Shown here: positions 44,891 to 54,592 of the stretch, one piece after another
Layout of the letters: each line of letters opens with the position of its first letter
How positions within the stretch are numbered: the stretch's first letter is position 1
Assembly (NCBI GenBank): GCA_029319145.1
Contig: CP119753.1
Coordinates: 1,178,001-1,242,000 of the forward strand
DNA: 64,000 bases
Direction of reading: 5' to 3'
DNA from: Microbacter sp. GSS18
GTDB taxonomy: Bacteria > Actinomycetota > Actinomycetes > Actinomycetales > Microbacteriaceae
Position numbers and translations under genes: made by a program
The notes under the pieces: generated by a model
What the model was told of the DNA's origin: nothing
The model's database searches: none
The model's input: the letters and a program-made list of their open reading frames with translations, nothing else

Positions 44891-45847
44891 ATGTCCGCAG
44901 ACACCGCTTCCCGCACCACCTCCCCCTCGGGGAACGCGTTCTGGAGGTGGCTGCCCGACCGCGTCGACGCGCGCGTGCGCGTTTTCGCGTGGCTGTCGTT
45001 CCTCGCCGAGGTGACCATCATCGGCACCGGCGGAGCCGTGCGGCTGACCGGCTCGGGGCTCGGCTGCCCGACCTGGCCGACGTGCACCCCCGAATCGCTC
45101 GTCCCGACGCCCGAGATGGGGATCCACGGCGTCATCGAGTTCGGCAACCGGACGCTCACGGGCCTCGTCGGCATCCTCGCGGTCATCGTGATCGTGCTGC
45201 TGCTGCGCATCCGCCGTGAGCGCCGGGACCTGTTCACGCTCGCCGTCATCGTGCTCGCCGGCGTGGTCGCGCAGGCGATCGTGGGCGGCATCACGGTCCT
45301 GACCGGCCTGAACCCGTTCATCGTGGGCTTCCACTACGTCGCCTCGCTGACGCTCGTGGCGGTGACCGCCGCGTTCCTGGCACGCATGGGCGAGCCGGCC
45401 GGTCCGCGCGAGCCCGTGGTCTCGCGCGCACACCGCATCCTCGCGCACGCGGCCTCCGCCGTCCTGCTCGTCACCGTCGTCGTGGGCGTGCTCACCACGG
45501 GCGCCGGCCCCCACTCCGGCGACGCGGACGCCGGACGCAACGGCTTCGATGTCGAGGTGCTCGAGCACCTTCACGCGTGGCCCGCCTACGCGCTGTTCGC
45601 CCTGACGCTCGCTCTGCTGGTCTTCGCGTGGCGGATCCGCCGCACCGCTCCGCGCGTGCTCGCCTGGACCGCCGCCCTGCTGGTCGTCGAGCTCGTCCAG
45701 ATCGGAATCGGCCTGTACCAGGCCCGCAACGGACTGCCCGAGCTGGCCGTCGGCATCCACATGGTGCTCGCGGCGCTGCTGGTCGCGACGATGACGGGGC
45801 TCCTGCTGCGCCTGCGCGCGGTGCCCGCACACACAGCCGACGCATAG
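44891..45847 (+). CDS. ctaA: Heme A synthase (COX15/CtaA)
   Basis: 318 residues, about eight transmembrane helices in two four-helix halves. Conserved histidine sites are GIHGVIEFGNRTLTG, GFHYVASLTL, EHLHAWPAY and GIHMVLAALL. The first outer loop holds a cysteine pair C-PTWPT-C (GLGCPTWPTCTP), like the redox-active pair of type B CtaA proteins. It oxidises heme O to heme A for cytochrome aa3 oxidase. The ATG start is inside a long open frame; MSADTASR is the family-like N-terminus. Confidence 0.92.
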   Translation: MSADTASRTTSPSGNAFWRWLPDRVDARVRVFAWLSFLAEVTIIGTGGAVRLTGSGLGCPTWPTCTPESLVPTPEMGIHGVIEFGNRTLTGLVGILAVIVIVLLLRIRRERRDLFTLAVIVLAGVVAQAIVGGITVLTGLNPFIVGFHYVASLTLVAVTAAFLARMGEPAGPREPVVSRAHRILAHAASAVLLVTVVVGVLTTGAGPHSGDADAGRNGFDVEVLEHLHAWPAYALFALTLALLVFAWRIRRTAPRVLAWTAALLVVELVQIGIGLYQARNGLPELAVGIHMVLAALLVATMTGLLLRLRAVPAHTADA

Positions 45848-45946
45848 GCGGCTCCGGGGAACCGCACGAGCGCGCCTGGCACGGTGAGGACCGCGTCGGC
45901 GACACGGTCGGCGCGCACACCAGCCGACCCGACCCTGGGAGACCCC

Positions 45947-46375
45947 ATGACCACCCGCCCCCGTCTCGCCACCCGCATCCCCTTCTGGGGCCTCGTCATC
46001 GCCTCGCTCGGCAGCGCCGCGGCGGGCGCTGTGATCCTCGTCGAGCGACTCGGCGTCATGACGACGACGCTCACCGACGGCACCGCGACCGGCGTCGAGG
46101 TCTATGTCGGGCAGTCGCTCGCGGTCGTCGGCGCCGTGCTGCTCGGCGCGGGCGTCGTCGGCATCCTCCTCGCTCTCGCGATCGCATCGCTCGCGTCGCT
46201 GCGCCCGGCGGCCCCCGTCGAGGTCGTCGAGCCGGCCGATGCCGCGGACGAGATCGACGAGAGCACCGCAGCCGGCGAGCACGGCTACGAGCGCGGTCTC
46301 GGCTACACGTCGCAGTTCGAGGCGGTGGACGCCGACGCGGACGCCGACGCGACGCCCGCCGTAGCCTCCCGCTGA
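45947..46375 (+). CDS. Two-helix membrane protein, function unknown
   Basis: 142 residues. Two hydrophobic helices (FWGLVIASLGSAAAGAVIL and LAVVGAVLLGAGVVGILLALAIASLASL) flank a short Thr-rich outer loop. The C-terminal tail is acidic, with a Y-x-RGLGYTSQFEAVDADADADA ending. No catalytic motif and no family recognised. It lies 99 bp after ctaA in the same direction, so it may be co-transcribed. Confidence 0.7.
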   Translation: MTTRPRLATRIPFWGLVIASLGSAAAGAVILVERLGVMTTTLTDGTATGVEVYVGQSLAVVGAVLLGAGVVGILLALAIASLASLRPAAPVEVVEPADAADEIDESTAAGEHGYERGLGYTSQFEAVDADADADATPAVASR

Positions 46376-46415
46376 CCCCCTGCCCGCCGCGGCCGTCGCG
46401 CGCCAGCCTGCCGTC

Positions 46416-46493
46416 ATGACGACGGCGTCGGTCGCGACGGCCGCGGTGCTTCTGGGGCTGGCGGCCGCGGCCATCGCCGCCGCCCGCGCCTGA
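46416..46493 (+). CDS. Possible 25-residue hydrophobic peptide
   Basis: Reading frame MTTASVATAAVLLGLAAAAI plus AAARA, a single hydrophobic helix. No good ribosome-binding site, and Ala-rich frames arise easily in GC-rich DNA. Listed only as a possibility. Confidence 0.2.
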   Translation: MTTASVATAAVLLGLAAAAIAAARA

Positions 46494-46604
46494 GCATCCC
46501 CGCGGCACGACGCCCCTCACAGCCCTCGCATAGCAAAGCCACAGGCCGCTTCACGCCCATCCTGCCATCCTTGTGGTCAGACCACCGGATCGAAAGGAAC
46601 CGAC

Positions 46605-46730
46605 ATGAAGGACTTCGCATACACCGCCACCCCGACCGGCCAGTTCACGGTGCTGACCGGCGGCCTCGAGGACCTGGGCTACGACCCCGCCCTGGGCTAC
46701 ACGCCGGACGCCGGCCTCAGCATCCGCTGA
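46605..46730 (+). CDS. 41-residue Gly/Tyr-rich peptide, function unknown
   Basis: Starts MKDFAYTATPTGQFTVLTGG and ends YTPDAGLSIR. AAAGGAA lies 7 nt before the ATG, a better site than most genes here have. The composition is balanced (Phe, Tyr, Thr, Asp, Gly, Leu) and unlike the Arg/Ala/Pro-rich translation of shadow frames. No signal peptide, membrane helix or cysteine. Its stop codon lies in a hairpin shared with the ctaB stop. No family recognised. Confidence 0.6.
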   Translation: MKDFAYTATPTGQFTVLTGGLEDLGYDPALGYTPDAGLSIR

Positions 46731-46742
46731 GCCGCAGGCTCA
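46726..46742. terminator. Small hairpin spanning the stop codons of the 41-aa gene and ctaB
   Basis: CTGAGCC-GCA-GGCTCAG, 7-bp perfect stem. It contains the TGA stops of both convergent genes. Probably a minimal bidirectional terminator. Confidence 0.5.
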
Positions 46743-47681
46743 GAACGGCAGCAGCGGGTCGACCGCGATCGCCACGAAGATCAGCGTCAGATACGTGATC
46801 GATGCGTGGAAGACGCGCATCGGGCGCGGCTCGGTGCCCCGGATCGCCCGGTTGTACAGCCGGTGCGATTCGTAGATGAACCATCCGCCGAAGACGAGAG
46901 CGGATGCCGTGTACACCAGCCCCATGCCCGCCACCGGGATCAGCAGGAGCGAGCTGACCACCGTCGCCCACGTGTAGAGGATGACGTGGAGACCGACCTG
47001 CGACCCGTGGCGGGTCGCCCCGAGCATCGGGACGTCGACGGAGTCGTACTGGTCGCTGTACTTCATCGACAGCGGCCAGTAGTGCGGCGGGGTCCACAGG
47101 AAGACGAGCACGAACAGGATCACCGGCGGCCATGCGAGCGAGCCGGTGACCGCGCTCCAGCCGATCAGCACCGGGAAGCAGCCGGCAATGCCGCCCCACA
47201 CGATGTTCTGCTCGGTGCGGCGCTTGAGGATCATCGTGTAGATCACGACGTAGAAGAAGATCGCGCCGGCCGAAAGCGCCGCCGCCAGGAGGTTCGTGGT
47301 CGCCCACAGCCATACGGTGGACGCGACCGCGAGCGCCCACGCGAACACGAGCGCTCCCCGCGGCGACACCTCGCCGGTCACGAGCGGGCGGTTCACCGTG
47401 CGCTGCATGTGCGCGTCGATGTCCCGATCGAGGTACATGTTGAAAGCCGCGGCCGACCCCGCACTCATCGACCCGCCGATGACGGTCGCGACGACGAGCC
47501 AGAGCGACGGGAACCCGCCCTCGGCGAGGATCATCACCGGAACGGTGGTCACCAGCAGCAGCTCGAGCACGCGCGGCTTGGTCAGCGCGATGTACGCGCG
47601 GATCGTGCGGCCGAGGGAGGGGCGGACGTCTCGCGGTGCCGGAACGGGCGTTCGCGCGCCCGCCGTCGTCGTGATGTCCAT
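46740..47681 (-). CDS. ctaB: Protoheme IX farnesyltransferase (heme O synthase)
   Basis: 313 residues, about nine transmembrane helices. UbiA-family Asp motif [20 protein letters not shown] near residue 100, and the second aspartate-rich loop [13 protein letters not shown]. It adds a farnesyl group to heme B to give heme O, the CtaA substrate. The leader is about 30 nt behind a TAGAAT -10 (47713-47718). Divergent from the pentose-phosphate operon. Confidence 0.95.
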   Translation of the reverse strand: MDITTTAGARTPVPAPRDVRPSLGRTIRAYIALTKPRVLELLLVTTVPVMILAEGGFPSLWLVVATVIGGSMSAGSAAAFNMYLDRDIDAHMQRTVNRPLVTGEVSPRGALVFAWALAVASTVWLWATTNLLAAALSAGAIFFYVVIYTMILKRRTEQNIVWGGIAGCFPVLIGWSAVTGSLAWPPVILFVLVFLWTPPHYWPLSMKYSDQYDSVDVPMLGATRHGSQVGLHVILYTWATVVSSLLLIPVAGMGLVYTASALVFGGWFIYESHRLYNRAIRGTEPRPMRVFHASITYLTLIFVAIAVDPLLPF

Positions 47682-47712
47682 CGCCCCCGCAATCGCCGCC
47701 TAGGAAACCACC

Positions 47713-47718
47713 CCATTC
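47713..47718 (-). promoter_or_regulatory. Probable -10 (TAGAAT) of ctaB
   Basis: TAGAAT on the minus strand, 31 bp before the ctaB start codon. Confidence 0.5.
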
Positions 47719-47965
47719 TATGGCATGGCCCGCACCCCACCGGATCGCCCCCCGGCCCCACGTCCGCCGCAGCGTCCGGGTCGCGGTCGATCCCGACCGC
47801 CACGCTGTGCGATCGACCTCTCGCCGGGGCCGGGGCGACGTGAGAAGACCGACATCGCGACGTCACGCCGACGACACCTCGGGGGCATCCCGTCCCGCAA
47901 TACTTGCTCGCGTGCCGGCGGCCACCCTCCGCCGGCGGTGAGGATCGGAACTTCCGAACGCAGAG

Positions 47966-47979
47966 TGTTACCGGTAACA
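47966..47979. promoter_or_regulatory. 14-bp palindrome upstream of the pentose-phosphate operon
   Basis: TGTTACCGGTAACA is a perfect palindrome with the central CG and overall look of a LacI/GalR-family operator. It lies about 72 bp upstream of the putative tkt -10. Confidence 0.6.
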
Positions 47980-48161
47980 TCAGCGTGATGGCATGTCACC
48001 CCGGCATGTCACACAACGAGACGCATCGCCCGTGCGGCGTGCCGCTTCGCTAAGCTGAACCACACATTCGCGCTCGCGCAGCTCCTCCTGATCCGACCCC
48101 CATGTCACGGGCGTCCGCGGAGAGATCTTCCCGCGGGTGCACCCTCAGGAAAGGTCACCGA

Positions 48162-50267
48162 GTGCCGGATTTGCTATGGGATGAGATCGACGCGCGCGCC
48201 GTGGACACGGCCCGCATCCTGGCCGCGGACGCGGTCGAGAAGGTGGGCAACGGCCACCCCGGCACGGCGATGAGCCTGGCGCCGGCGGCCTACCTGCTCT
48301 ACCAGCGCGTCATGAACCACGACCCCGCCGACACGCATTGGGTGGGCCGCGACCGGTTCATCCTCTCCGCGGGCCACTCCTCGCTCACGCAGTACGTGCA
48401 GCTGTACCTCGGCGGCTTCGGCCTCGAGCTGGACGACCTGAAGTCGCTGCGCACGTGGGGGTCGCTCACCCCGGGCCACCCCGAGTACGGCCACACCGAC
48501 GGCGTCGAGATCACCACCGGCCCGCTCGGTCAGGGCCTGGCGTCGTCTGTCGGCTTCGCCTATGCCGCCCGCTACGAGCGGGGTCTGTTCGACCCCGAGG
48601 CCCCGGCCGGCGAGAGCCCCTTCGACCACTACGTCTACGTGATCGCCTCGGACGGCGACCTGCAGGAGGGCGTCACGAGCGAGGCCTCGAGCCTGGCCGG
48701 TCACCAGCAGCTCGGCAACCTCATCGCCATCTACGACTCGAACCAGATCTCGATCGAGGACGACACCGACATCGCCTTCACCGAGGACGTCGTGAAGCGC
48801 TACGAGGCCTACGGCTGGCAGGTGCAGACCGTCGACTGGAAGAAGACCGGCGAGTACGTCGAGGACGTCGCCGAGCTGTACGCCGCCATCGAGGCGGCCA
48901 AGGCCGCGACCGACAAGCCGTCGCTGATCGTGCTGAAGACGATCATCGGCTGGCCGGCGCCCGGCAAGCAGAACACCGGCAAGATCCACGGCTCGGCGCT
49001 CGGCGCCGACGAGCTCGCCGCCACCAAGGACGTCCTCGGCTTCGACCCGGAGCAGAGCTTCGTCGTCGCCGACGACGTCATCGACCGCACCCGCGGGCTC
49101 GCGGACCGCGCCGCCGGGATCCGTGCGACGTGGCAGGAGAAGTTCGACGCGTGGGCTGCGGCCAACCCCGAGCGCAAGGCGCTGTTCGACCGTCTGGAGG
49201 CCGGAGAGCTGCCCGCGGACCTCGAGGCCGCGCTGCCGACGTTCGAGGCCGGCAAGGACGTGTCGACGCGCGCCGCGTCGGGACAGGTCATCAACGGCCT
49301 CGCATCGGTGCTGCCCGAGCTGTGGGGCGGCTCGGCCGACCTGGCCGAGTCGAACCTGACGACGATCAAGTCGGCGAAGTCCTTCGTCCCGGCCGAGTGG
49401 TCGACCGACGAGTGGTCGGGCGACCCGTACGGCCGCGTGATGCACTTCGGCATCCGCGAGCACGCGATGGGTGCGATCGTGAACGGCATCGTGCTGCACG
49501 GCAAGACTCGCGCCTTCGGCGGCACGTTCCTGATCTTCAGCGACTACATGCGTCCGGCCGTGCGTCTGGCGGCGCTGATGAACGTGCCCTCGATCTACGT
49601 GTGGACGCACGACTCGGTCGCGCTCGGCGAGGACGGGCCGACACACCAGCCGATCGAGCAGCTCGCGTCGCTGCGCGCGATCCCGAACTTCACGGTCGTG
49701 CGTCCCGCGGACGCCAACGAGACCGCCGCCGCCTGGCTCGAGATGCTCCGCCGAAGCGAGGGTCCGGCCGGAATCGCGCTGACCCGTCAGAACATCCCGG
49801 TGTTCGAGCGCGGCGAGGGCGACGCCGACGGCGACGTGTTCGCCTCCGCCGCCGGAGCGGCGAAGGGCGCCTACGTCCTGGCCGAGGCACCCGGCGGCAC
49901 GCCCGACGTGATCCTCATCGCCACCGGCTCCGAGGTCCAGCTCGCCGTCGCGGCGCGCGAGACCCTCGCCGCCGACGGCGTGAACGCCCGCGTCGTGTCG
50001 GCGCCCTCGCTGGAGTGGTTCGCCGAGCAGGACGAGGCGTACCGCGAGAGCGTGCTTCCGGCGTCGGTCAAGGCGCGCGTGTCGGTCGAGGCGGGTTCGG
50101 CCCTGTCGTGGCGGGGCATCGTCGGCGACGCCGGGCGCTCGGTCGCGATCGACCACTTCGGCGCGTCGGCCGACTACAAGACCCTGTTCCAGAAGTTCGG
50201 CTTCACCGCCGAAGCGGTCGTCGAGGCGGCACGCGAATCCCTCGCCGCCGTCGCGGCGGCACAGTGA
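48162..50267 (+). CDS. tkt: Transketolase
   Basis: 701 residues from a GTG with AGGAAAGG 7 nt upstream. The TPP motif is SDGDLQEG...[15 protein letters not shown]-terminal [20 protein letters not shown] and catalytic-site segments KIHGSALG and [13 protein letters not shown] are also present, with a C-terminal transketolase domain. It moves two-carbon units in the non-oxidative pentose phosphate pathway. It is the first gene of tkt-tal-pgi-zwf-opcA-pgl; tal follows after 19 bp. Confidence 0.95.
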   Translation: MPDLLWDEIDARAVDTARILAADAVEKVGNGHPGTAMSLAPAAYLLYQRVMNHDPADTHWVGRDRFILSAGHSSLTQYVQLYLGGFGLELDDLKSLRTWGSLTPGHPEYGHTDGVEITTGPLGQGLASSVGFAYAARYERGLFDPEAPAGESPFDHYVYVIASDGDLQEGVTSEASSLAGHQQLGNLIAIYDSNQISIEDDTDIAFTEDVVKRYEAYGWQVQTVDWKKTGEYVEDVAELYAAIEAAKAATDKPSLIVLKTIIGWPAPGKQNTGKIHGSALGADELAATKDVLGFDPEQSFVVADDVIDRTRGLADRAAGIRATWQEKFDAWAAANPERKALFDRLEAGELPADLEAALPTFEAGKDVSTRAASGQVINGLASVLPELWGGSADLAESNLTTIKSAKSFVPAEWSTDEWSGDPYGRVMHFGIREHAMGAIVNGIVLHGKTRAFGGTFLIFSDYMRPAVRLAALMNVPSIYVWTHDSVALGEDGPTHQPIEQLASLRAIPNFTVVRPADANETAAAWLEMLRRSEGPAGIALTRQNIPVFERGEGDADGDVFASAAGAAKGAYVLAEAPGGTPDVILIATGSEVQLAVAARETLAADGVNARVVSAPSLEWFAEQDEAYRESVLPASVKARVSVEAGSALSWRGIVGDAGRSVAIDHFGASADYKTLFQKFGFTAEAVVEAARESLAAVAAAQ

Positions 50268-50286
50268 GTACGAGGAGAGACAACCC

Positions 50287-51408
50287 ATGAGCACTCCCAC
50301 CGAACAGCTCGTCGCCGAAGGCGTCAGCATCTGGCTCGACGATCTCTCGCGCGACCGGATCGTGACCGGCAACCTCGCCGGCCTCATCACCTCCCGCAAC
50401 ATCTCCGGCGTCACCACGAACCCGACGATCTTCCAGGGCGCGATCGGCTCCGGGGCCGCCGCGTACGCCGGACAGATCACCGAGCTCGCCAAGGCCGGCG
50501 CGTCGGTCGACGAGGCGATCTTCGCCGCGACCACCGACGATGTGCGCGACGCGTGCGACATCCTCCGTCCCGTGTTCGACGCCTCCGGCGGCGTCGACGG
50601 ACGCGTGTCGATCGAGGTCTCCCCCGACCTCGCCCACGACACCGACGAGACGATCGCGCAGGCCAAGGCGCTGTGGGAGCGGGTGGACCGTCCCAACGCG
50701 CTGATCAAGATCCCCGCGACCAAGGCCGGGCTCCCCGCGATCACCGAGGTCATCGGCTCGGGCATCAGCGTCAACGTCACGCTGATCTTCTCGCTGGAGC
50801 GGTACGCCGAGGTCATCGACGCCTACCTCGCGGGGCTCGCCAAGGCCCAGGCGGCGGGCATCGACCTGGCCACGATCGAGTCGGTCGCGTCGTTCTTCGT
50901 CTCGCGCGTGGACACCGAGGTCGACAAGCGCCTCACCGCGATCGGCACCGACGCCGCCGAGGCCCTCAAGAGCAAGGCGGGCGTGGCCAACGCGCGCCTG
51001 GCGTACGAGCTGTTCGAGCAGAAGTTCGCCGAGGAGAAGGCCACGGCGCTCGTCGCCGCCGGCGCCAAGGTGCAGCGTCCGCTGTGGGCCTCGACCGGCG
51101 TGAAGGACCCGGCGCTGCCCGACACCCTCTACGTCACCGAGCTCGTCGCCGCCGGCACGGTGAACACGATGCCCGAGAAGACCCTCGAGGCCACCTTCGA
51201 CCACGGCGTGGTCGAGGGCGACACCGTCACGGCGAACTACGGCGACGCGCACGCCCACTTCGACGCCCTCGCGAGCATCGGCGTCGACTTCGCCGACGTC
51301 ACCCAGGTCCTCGAGGACGAAGGCGTCGACAAGTTCATCGCCTCGTGGCACGACCTCCAGAACACCGTGAAGACCGCGCTGGAAGACGCGCTGGAGTCGA
51401 CGCGATGA
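50287..51408 (+). CDS. tal: Transaldolase
   Basis: 373 residues, actinobacterial-length transaldolase. N-terminal [12 protein letters not shown] and [13 protein letters not shown], with the Schiff-base lysine in [32 protein letters not shown] is the family substrate loop. It transfers dihydroxyacetone units between sugar phosphates. Its stop overlaps the pgi start by ATGA. Confidence 0.95.
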   Translation: MSTPTEQLVAEGVSIWLDDLSRDRIVTGNLAGLITSRNISGVTTNPTIFQGAIGSGAAAYAGQITELAKAGASVDEAIFAATTDDVRDACDILRPVFDASGGVDGRVSIEVSPDLAHDTDETIAQAKALWERVDRPNALIKIPATKAGLPAITEVIGSGISVNVTLIFSLERYAEVIDAYLAGLAKAQAAGIDLATIESVASFFVSRVDTEVDKRLTAIGTDAAEALKSKAGVANARLAYELFEQKFAEEKATALVAAGAKVQRPLWASTGVKDPALPDTLYVTELVAAGTVNTMPEKTLEATFDHGVVEGDTVTANYGDAHAHFDALASIGVDFADVTQVLEDEGVDKFIASWHDLQNTVKTALEDALESTR

Positions 51409-53027
51409 GCTTCGAGATCCACGTCACCGGCCACGTGAAGTCGGTGGTGGACGAGACCCTGCCGGGCCTCGTCGCGGATCTGATCGCGTCGGGCATCACG
51501 GCCGGCGATGCGTCGCTGTGGGGCGCGGACGCCGAGTCCGAGGCGTCGCAGCGTCTCGGCTGGGTCCAGGCGGTCAGCGTCTCACGCCCGCTGGTGGCCG
51601 AGATCGAGGCGCTGCGCGCCGACCTCGTCGCGCGCGGGGTCACCCGGGTCGTGCTGGCCGGAATGGGAGGCTCATCGCTCGCTCCCGAGGTCATCGCACG
51701 CACGGCGGGGATCCCGCTGGTGATCCTCGACTCCACCTCGCCCGGTCAGGTGCTCGCCGCGCTCGACGGCGACCCCGAGTCGGGCGGGCTCACGCAGACG
51801 CTGCTCGTGGTGTCGTCCAAGTCGGGCTCGACCGTCGAGACCGACTCGGCGAAGCGCGCCTTCGAGGCCGCGTTCCGCGATCTCGGCATCGACCCCTCCG
51901 AGCGCATCGTGGTCGTGACCGATCCCGGTTCTCCGCTGGACCAGTCCGCCCGCGCCGACGGCTACCGCGTCTTCAACGCGGACCCGAGCGTCGGCGGCCG
52001 GTACTCGGCGCTCACCGCCTTCGGCCTCGTGCCGGCGGGGTTGGCCGGCGCCGACATCGGCGAGCTGCTCGACGAGGCCGACGCGACACTGCTCGAGGTC
52101 GCGATCGACAGCCCCGACAACCCCGCGCTGGTGCTCGCCGCGGCGATCGCCGGCGGCTCGCCCCGACGCGACAAGCTGGGTCTGATCACCGACGGCACCC
52201 ACATCGTGGGCCTGCCCGACTGGATCGAGCAGCTCGTCGCCGAGTCGACGGGCAAGGACGGCACGGGCATCCTGCCGGTCGTCCTGCTCCCCGTCTCGCC
52301 GGAGGTCGACGAACCCGGGGACGACGTGCAGCTGCTGCGCCTCGTCGACGAAGCCGACGAGTTCCACCTCTTCGAGCGTCACGTCGGCGAGATCCTCGTC
52401 AGCGGCTCGCTCGCCGCGCAATTCGTGGTGTGGGAGTACGCCACGGCGATCGCGGGGCGCATGCTCGGCATCAATCCGTTCGACCAGCCCGACGTCGAGT
52501 CGGCCAAGGCCGCCGCGCGCGGTCTGCTCGAGGCACGGCCGACGCCGCAGGCGCCGGCCTTCACCGCCGACGGCGTCGAGGTGCGGGTCTCGGATCCGGC
52601 ACTGGCGGCATCCGGCACCGTCGCGGGCGTCCTCGACGCCCTGTGGGCCGTCGTGCCCGACGGCGGCTACGTCGCCGTGCAGGCGTACGTCAACCGCCTC
52701 GAGCTGCCGCAGCTGCAGGGTCTGCGCGAGATGATCGCCGCCGACTCGGGCAAGCCGACGACGTTCGGGTGGGGACCTCGGTTCCTCCACTCGACGGGCC
52801 AGTACCACAAGGGCGGGCCCGCGAACGGCGTATTCGTGCAGATCCTCGAGCGGACCGACGTGGATCTCGAGATCCCCGGCCGTCCGTTCACCTTCAGCCA
52901 GCTCATCGAAGCCCAGGCCGCCGGCGACGCCGACGTCCTCGCGAACGGCCATGGACGCCCGGTCGTGACTCTCACCCTGACCGACCCTCAGATCGAAGTG
53001 CTCTCGCTCTTCGAAGCCGCCCAATAG
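51405..53027 (+). CDS. pgi: Glucose-6-phosphate isomerase (bifunctional-tal/pgi-like type)
   Basis: 540 residues. SIS-domain motifs [11 protein letters not shown] and [14 protein letters not shown], then [14 protein letters not shown] near the C-terminus. It is the divergent form that elsewhere occurs as the second half of fused transaldolase/phosphoglucose isomerase proteins. Here it is a separate gene, overlapping tal by 4 nt. It interconverts glucose-6-P and fructose-6-P, feeding zwf just downstream. The annotation rests on these motifs and operon position; canonical PGI signatures are not obvious. Confidence 0.85.
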   Translation: MSFEIHVTGHVKSVVDETLPGLVADLIASGITAGDASLWGADAESEASQRLGWVQAVSVSRPLVAEIEALRADLVARGVTRVVLAGMGGSSLAPEVIARTAGIPLVILDSTSPGQVLAALDGDPESGGLTQTLLVVSSKSGSTVETDSAKRAFEAAFRDLGIDPSERIVVVTDPGSPLDQSARADGYRVFNADPSVGGRYSALTAFGLVPAGLAGADIGELLDEADATLLEVAIDSPDNPALVLAAAIAGGSPRRDKLGLITDGTHIVGLPDWIEQLVAESTGKDGTGILPVVLLPVSPEVDEPGDDVQLLRLVDEADEFHLFERHVGEILVSGSLAAQFVVWEYATAIAGRMLGINPFDQPDVESAKAAARGLLEARPTPQAPAFTADGVEVRVSDPALAASGTVAGVLDALWAVVPDGGYVAVQAYVNRLELPQLQGLREMIAADSGKPTTFGWGPRFLHSTGQYHKGGPANGVFVQILERTDVDLEIPGRPFTFSQLIEAQAAGDADVLANGHGRPVVTLTLTDPQIEVLSLFEAAQ

Positions 53028-53041
53028 GAGTCCCTCCCCCG

Positions 53042-54592
53042 ATGACCGTCGAGATCTCGCGCGGACGCAATCCGCTGCGTGACCCCGAAGACCGGCGCCT
53101 GAACCGCATCGCGGGTCCCAGCGCGCTCGTGATCTTCGGCGTCACCGGCGACCTGTCGCGCAAGAAGCTGATGCCCGCCGTGTACGACCTGGCCAACCGC
53201 GGCCTGCTTCCGCCCGGCTTCGCCCTGGTCGGGTTCGCGCGCCGCGACTGGGACGACCAGGACTTCGCGAAGGTCGTGCACGACGCGGTCAAGCAGAACG
53301 CGCGCACCGAGTTCCGCGAGGAGACCTGGAAGCAGCTTCTCCAGGGCATCCGCTTCGTGTCGGGCGAGTTCGACGACCCGGCTTCGTTCCGCCGCCTGCG
53401 CGAGACCGTCGAGAGGCTCGACAGCGAGCGGGGCACGATGGGCAACCACGCGTTCTATCTCTCCATCCCGCCGAAGGACTTCCCGCTGGTCGCCGAGCAG
53501 CTGAAGGACTCCGGACTCGTCGACGACACGGCCGACCAGCCAGAGCGCTGGCGCCGTGTCGTCATCGAGAAGCCGTTCGGCAGCGACCTCGAGACGGCGC
53601 GCTCGCTCAACGACGCGCTGCGTTCGGCGTTCCCGGCGGACTCGATCTTCCGCATCGACCACTACCTCGGCAAGGAGACGGTCCAGAACATCCTGGCCCT
53701 GCGCTTCGCCAACGAGCTGTACGAGCCGATCTGGAACCGCAACTACGTCGATCACGTCCAGATCACGATGGCCGAGGACATCGGCGTGGGCGGGCGCGCG
53801 GGCTACTACGACGGCATCGGCGCCGCGCGCGACGTCATCCAGAACCACCTGCTGCAGCTCATGGCGCTGACCGCCATGGAGGAGCCGATCTCGTTCGACG
53901 CCGCGCATCTGCGGGCGGAGAAGGAGAAGGTGCTCGCCGCGGTGACGCTGCCCGACGACCTGTCGCGCTCGACCTCCCGTGGGCAGTACGCCGGCGGCTG
54001 GCAGGGCGGCGAGAAGGTGCGCGGCTTCCTCGACGAGGAAGGCATGGACCCGCAGTCCACGACCGAGACGTATGCCGCCATCACCCTCGAGGTCAACACG
54101 CGCCGCTGGGCGGGCGTCCCCTTCTACCTGCGCACGGGCAAGCGGCTCGGGCGACGCGTGACCGAGGTCGCCGTCGTCTTCAAGAGCGCCCCCGAGATGC
54201 TGTTCTCGCGCAGCGACCGCTCTGGCCAGGGCCAGAACGCGCTCGTGATCCGCGTGCAGCCCGACGAGGGCGTCACCATCCGCTTCGGATCCAAGGTGCC
54301 CGGAGCCAGCGCACAGGTCCGCGACGTCACGATGGACTTCGGGTACGGCCACGCCTTCACCGAGGCGAGCCCCGAGGCCTACGAGCGTCTCATCCTCGAC
54401 GTTCTGCTCGGCGACCCGCCGCTGTTCCCGCGGCACGAAGAGGTCGAGCTGTCGTGGAAGATCCTCGACCCGATCGAACGGTTCTGGGAGTCCCAGGGCG
54501 GCCCGCTCGAACAGTACTCACCCGGCTCGTGGGGCCCGGCATCCGCTCACGAGATGCTCACCCGCGACGGACGCGCTTGGAGGCGCCCGTGA
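53042..54592 (+). CDS. zwf: Glucose-6-phosphate dehydrogenase
   Basis: 516 residues. NADP-binding motif FGVTGDLSRKKLMPA, the active-site motif RIDHYLGKETVQN and the K/R-rich YLRTGKRLGRRVTEV. First committed step of the oxidative pentose phosphate pathway, making NADPH. The start ATG gives MTVEISRGRNPLRD; the frame is open far upstream but only as a shadow of pgi. It ends with a GTGA overlap into opcA. Confidence 0.95.
   Translation: MTVEISRGRNPLRDPEDRRLNRIAGPSALVIFGVTGDLSRKKLMPAVYDLANRGLLPPGFALVGFARRDWDDQDFAKVVHDAVKQNARTEFREETWKQLLQGIRFVSGEFDDPASFRRLRETVERLDSERGTMGNHAFYLSIPPKDFPLVAEQLKDSGLVDDTADQPERWRRVVIEKPFGSDLETARSLNDALRSAFPADSIFRIDHYLGKETVQNILALRFANELYEPIWNRNYVDHVQITMAEDIGVGGRAGYYDGIGAARDVIQNHLLQLMALTAMEEPISFDAAHLRAEKEKVLAAVTLPDDLSRSTSRGQYAGGWQGGEKVRGFLDEEGMDPQSTTETYAAITLEVNTRRWAGVPFYLRTGKRLGRRVTEVAVVFKSAPEMLFSRSDRSGQGQNALVIRVQPDEGVTIRFGSKVPGASAQVRDVTMDFGYGHAFTEASPEAYERLILDVLLGDPPLFPRHEEVELSWKILDPIERFWESQGGPLEQYSPGSWGPASAHEMLTRDGRAWRRP

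Larger units (their letters stand above)
47682..48161. other. 480-bp divergent intergenic region between ctaB and tkt
   Basis: No credible gene. It holds a TAGAAT -10 for ctaB (47713-47718, minus strand), CGGAA-C-TTCCG (47946-47956), a 14-bp perfect palindrome (47966-47979), two direct copies of GGCATGTCAC 13 bp apart (47990 and 48003), a TAAGCT hexamer (48051-48056) as a possible tkt -10, and AGGAAAGG ahead of tkt. Short open frames here have the Arg/Pro-rich composition of chance frames. Confidence 0.7.

Noticed and set aside
41866..45219. Plus-strand open frame of about 1117 codons across the SUF operon
   Set aside because: Antisense to four confidently identified suf genes and running into ctaA in a different frame; composition is that of a shadow frame.
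47720..47999. Short open frames in the ctaB-tkt intergenic region
   Set aside because: Arg/Pro-rich translations, no ribosome-binding sites, and they overlap palindromic regulatory-looking DNA.
48174..50816. Minus-strand open frame of about 880 codons opposite tkt/tal
   Set aside because: Shadow of transketolase and transaldolase; no motif.
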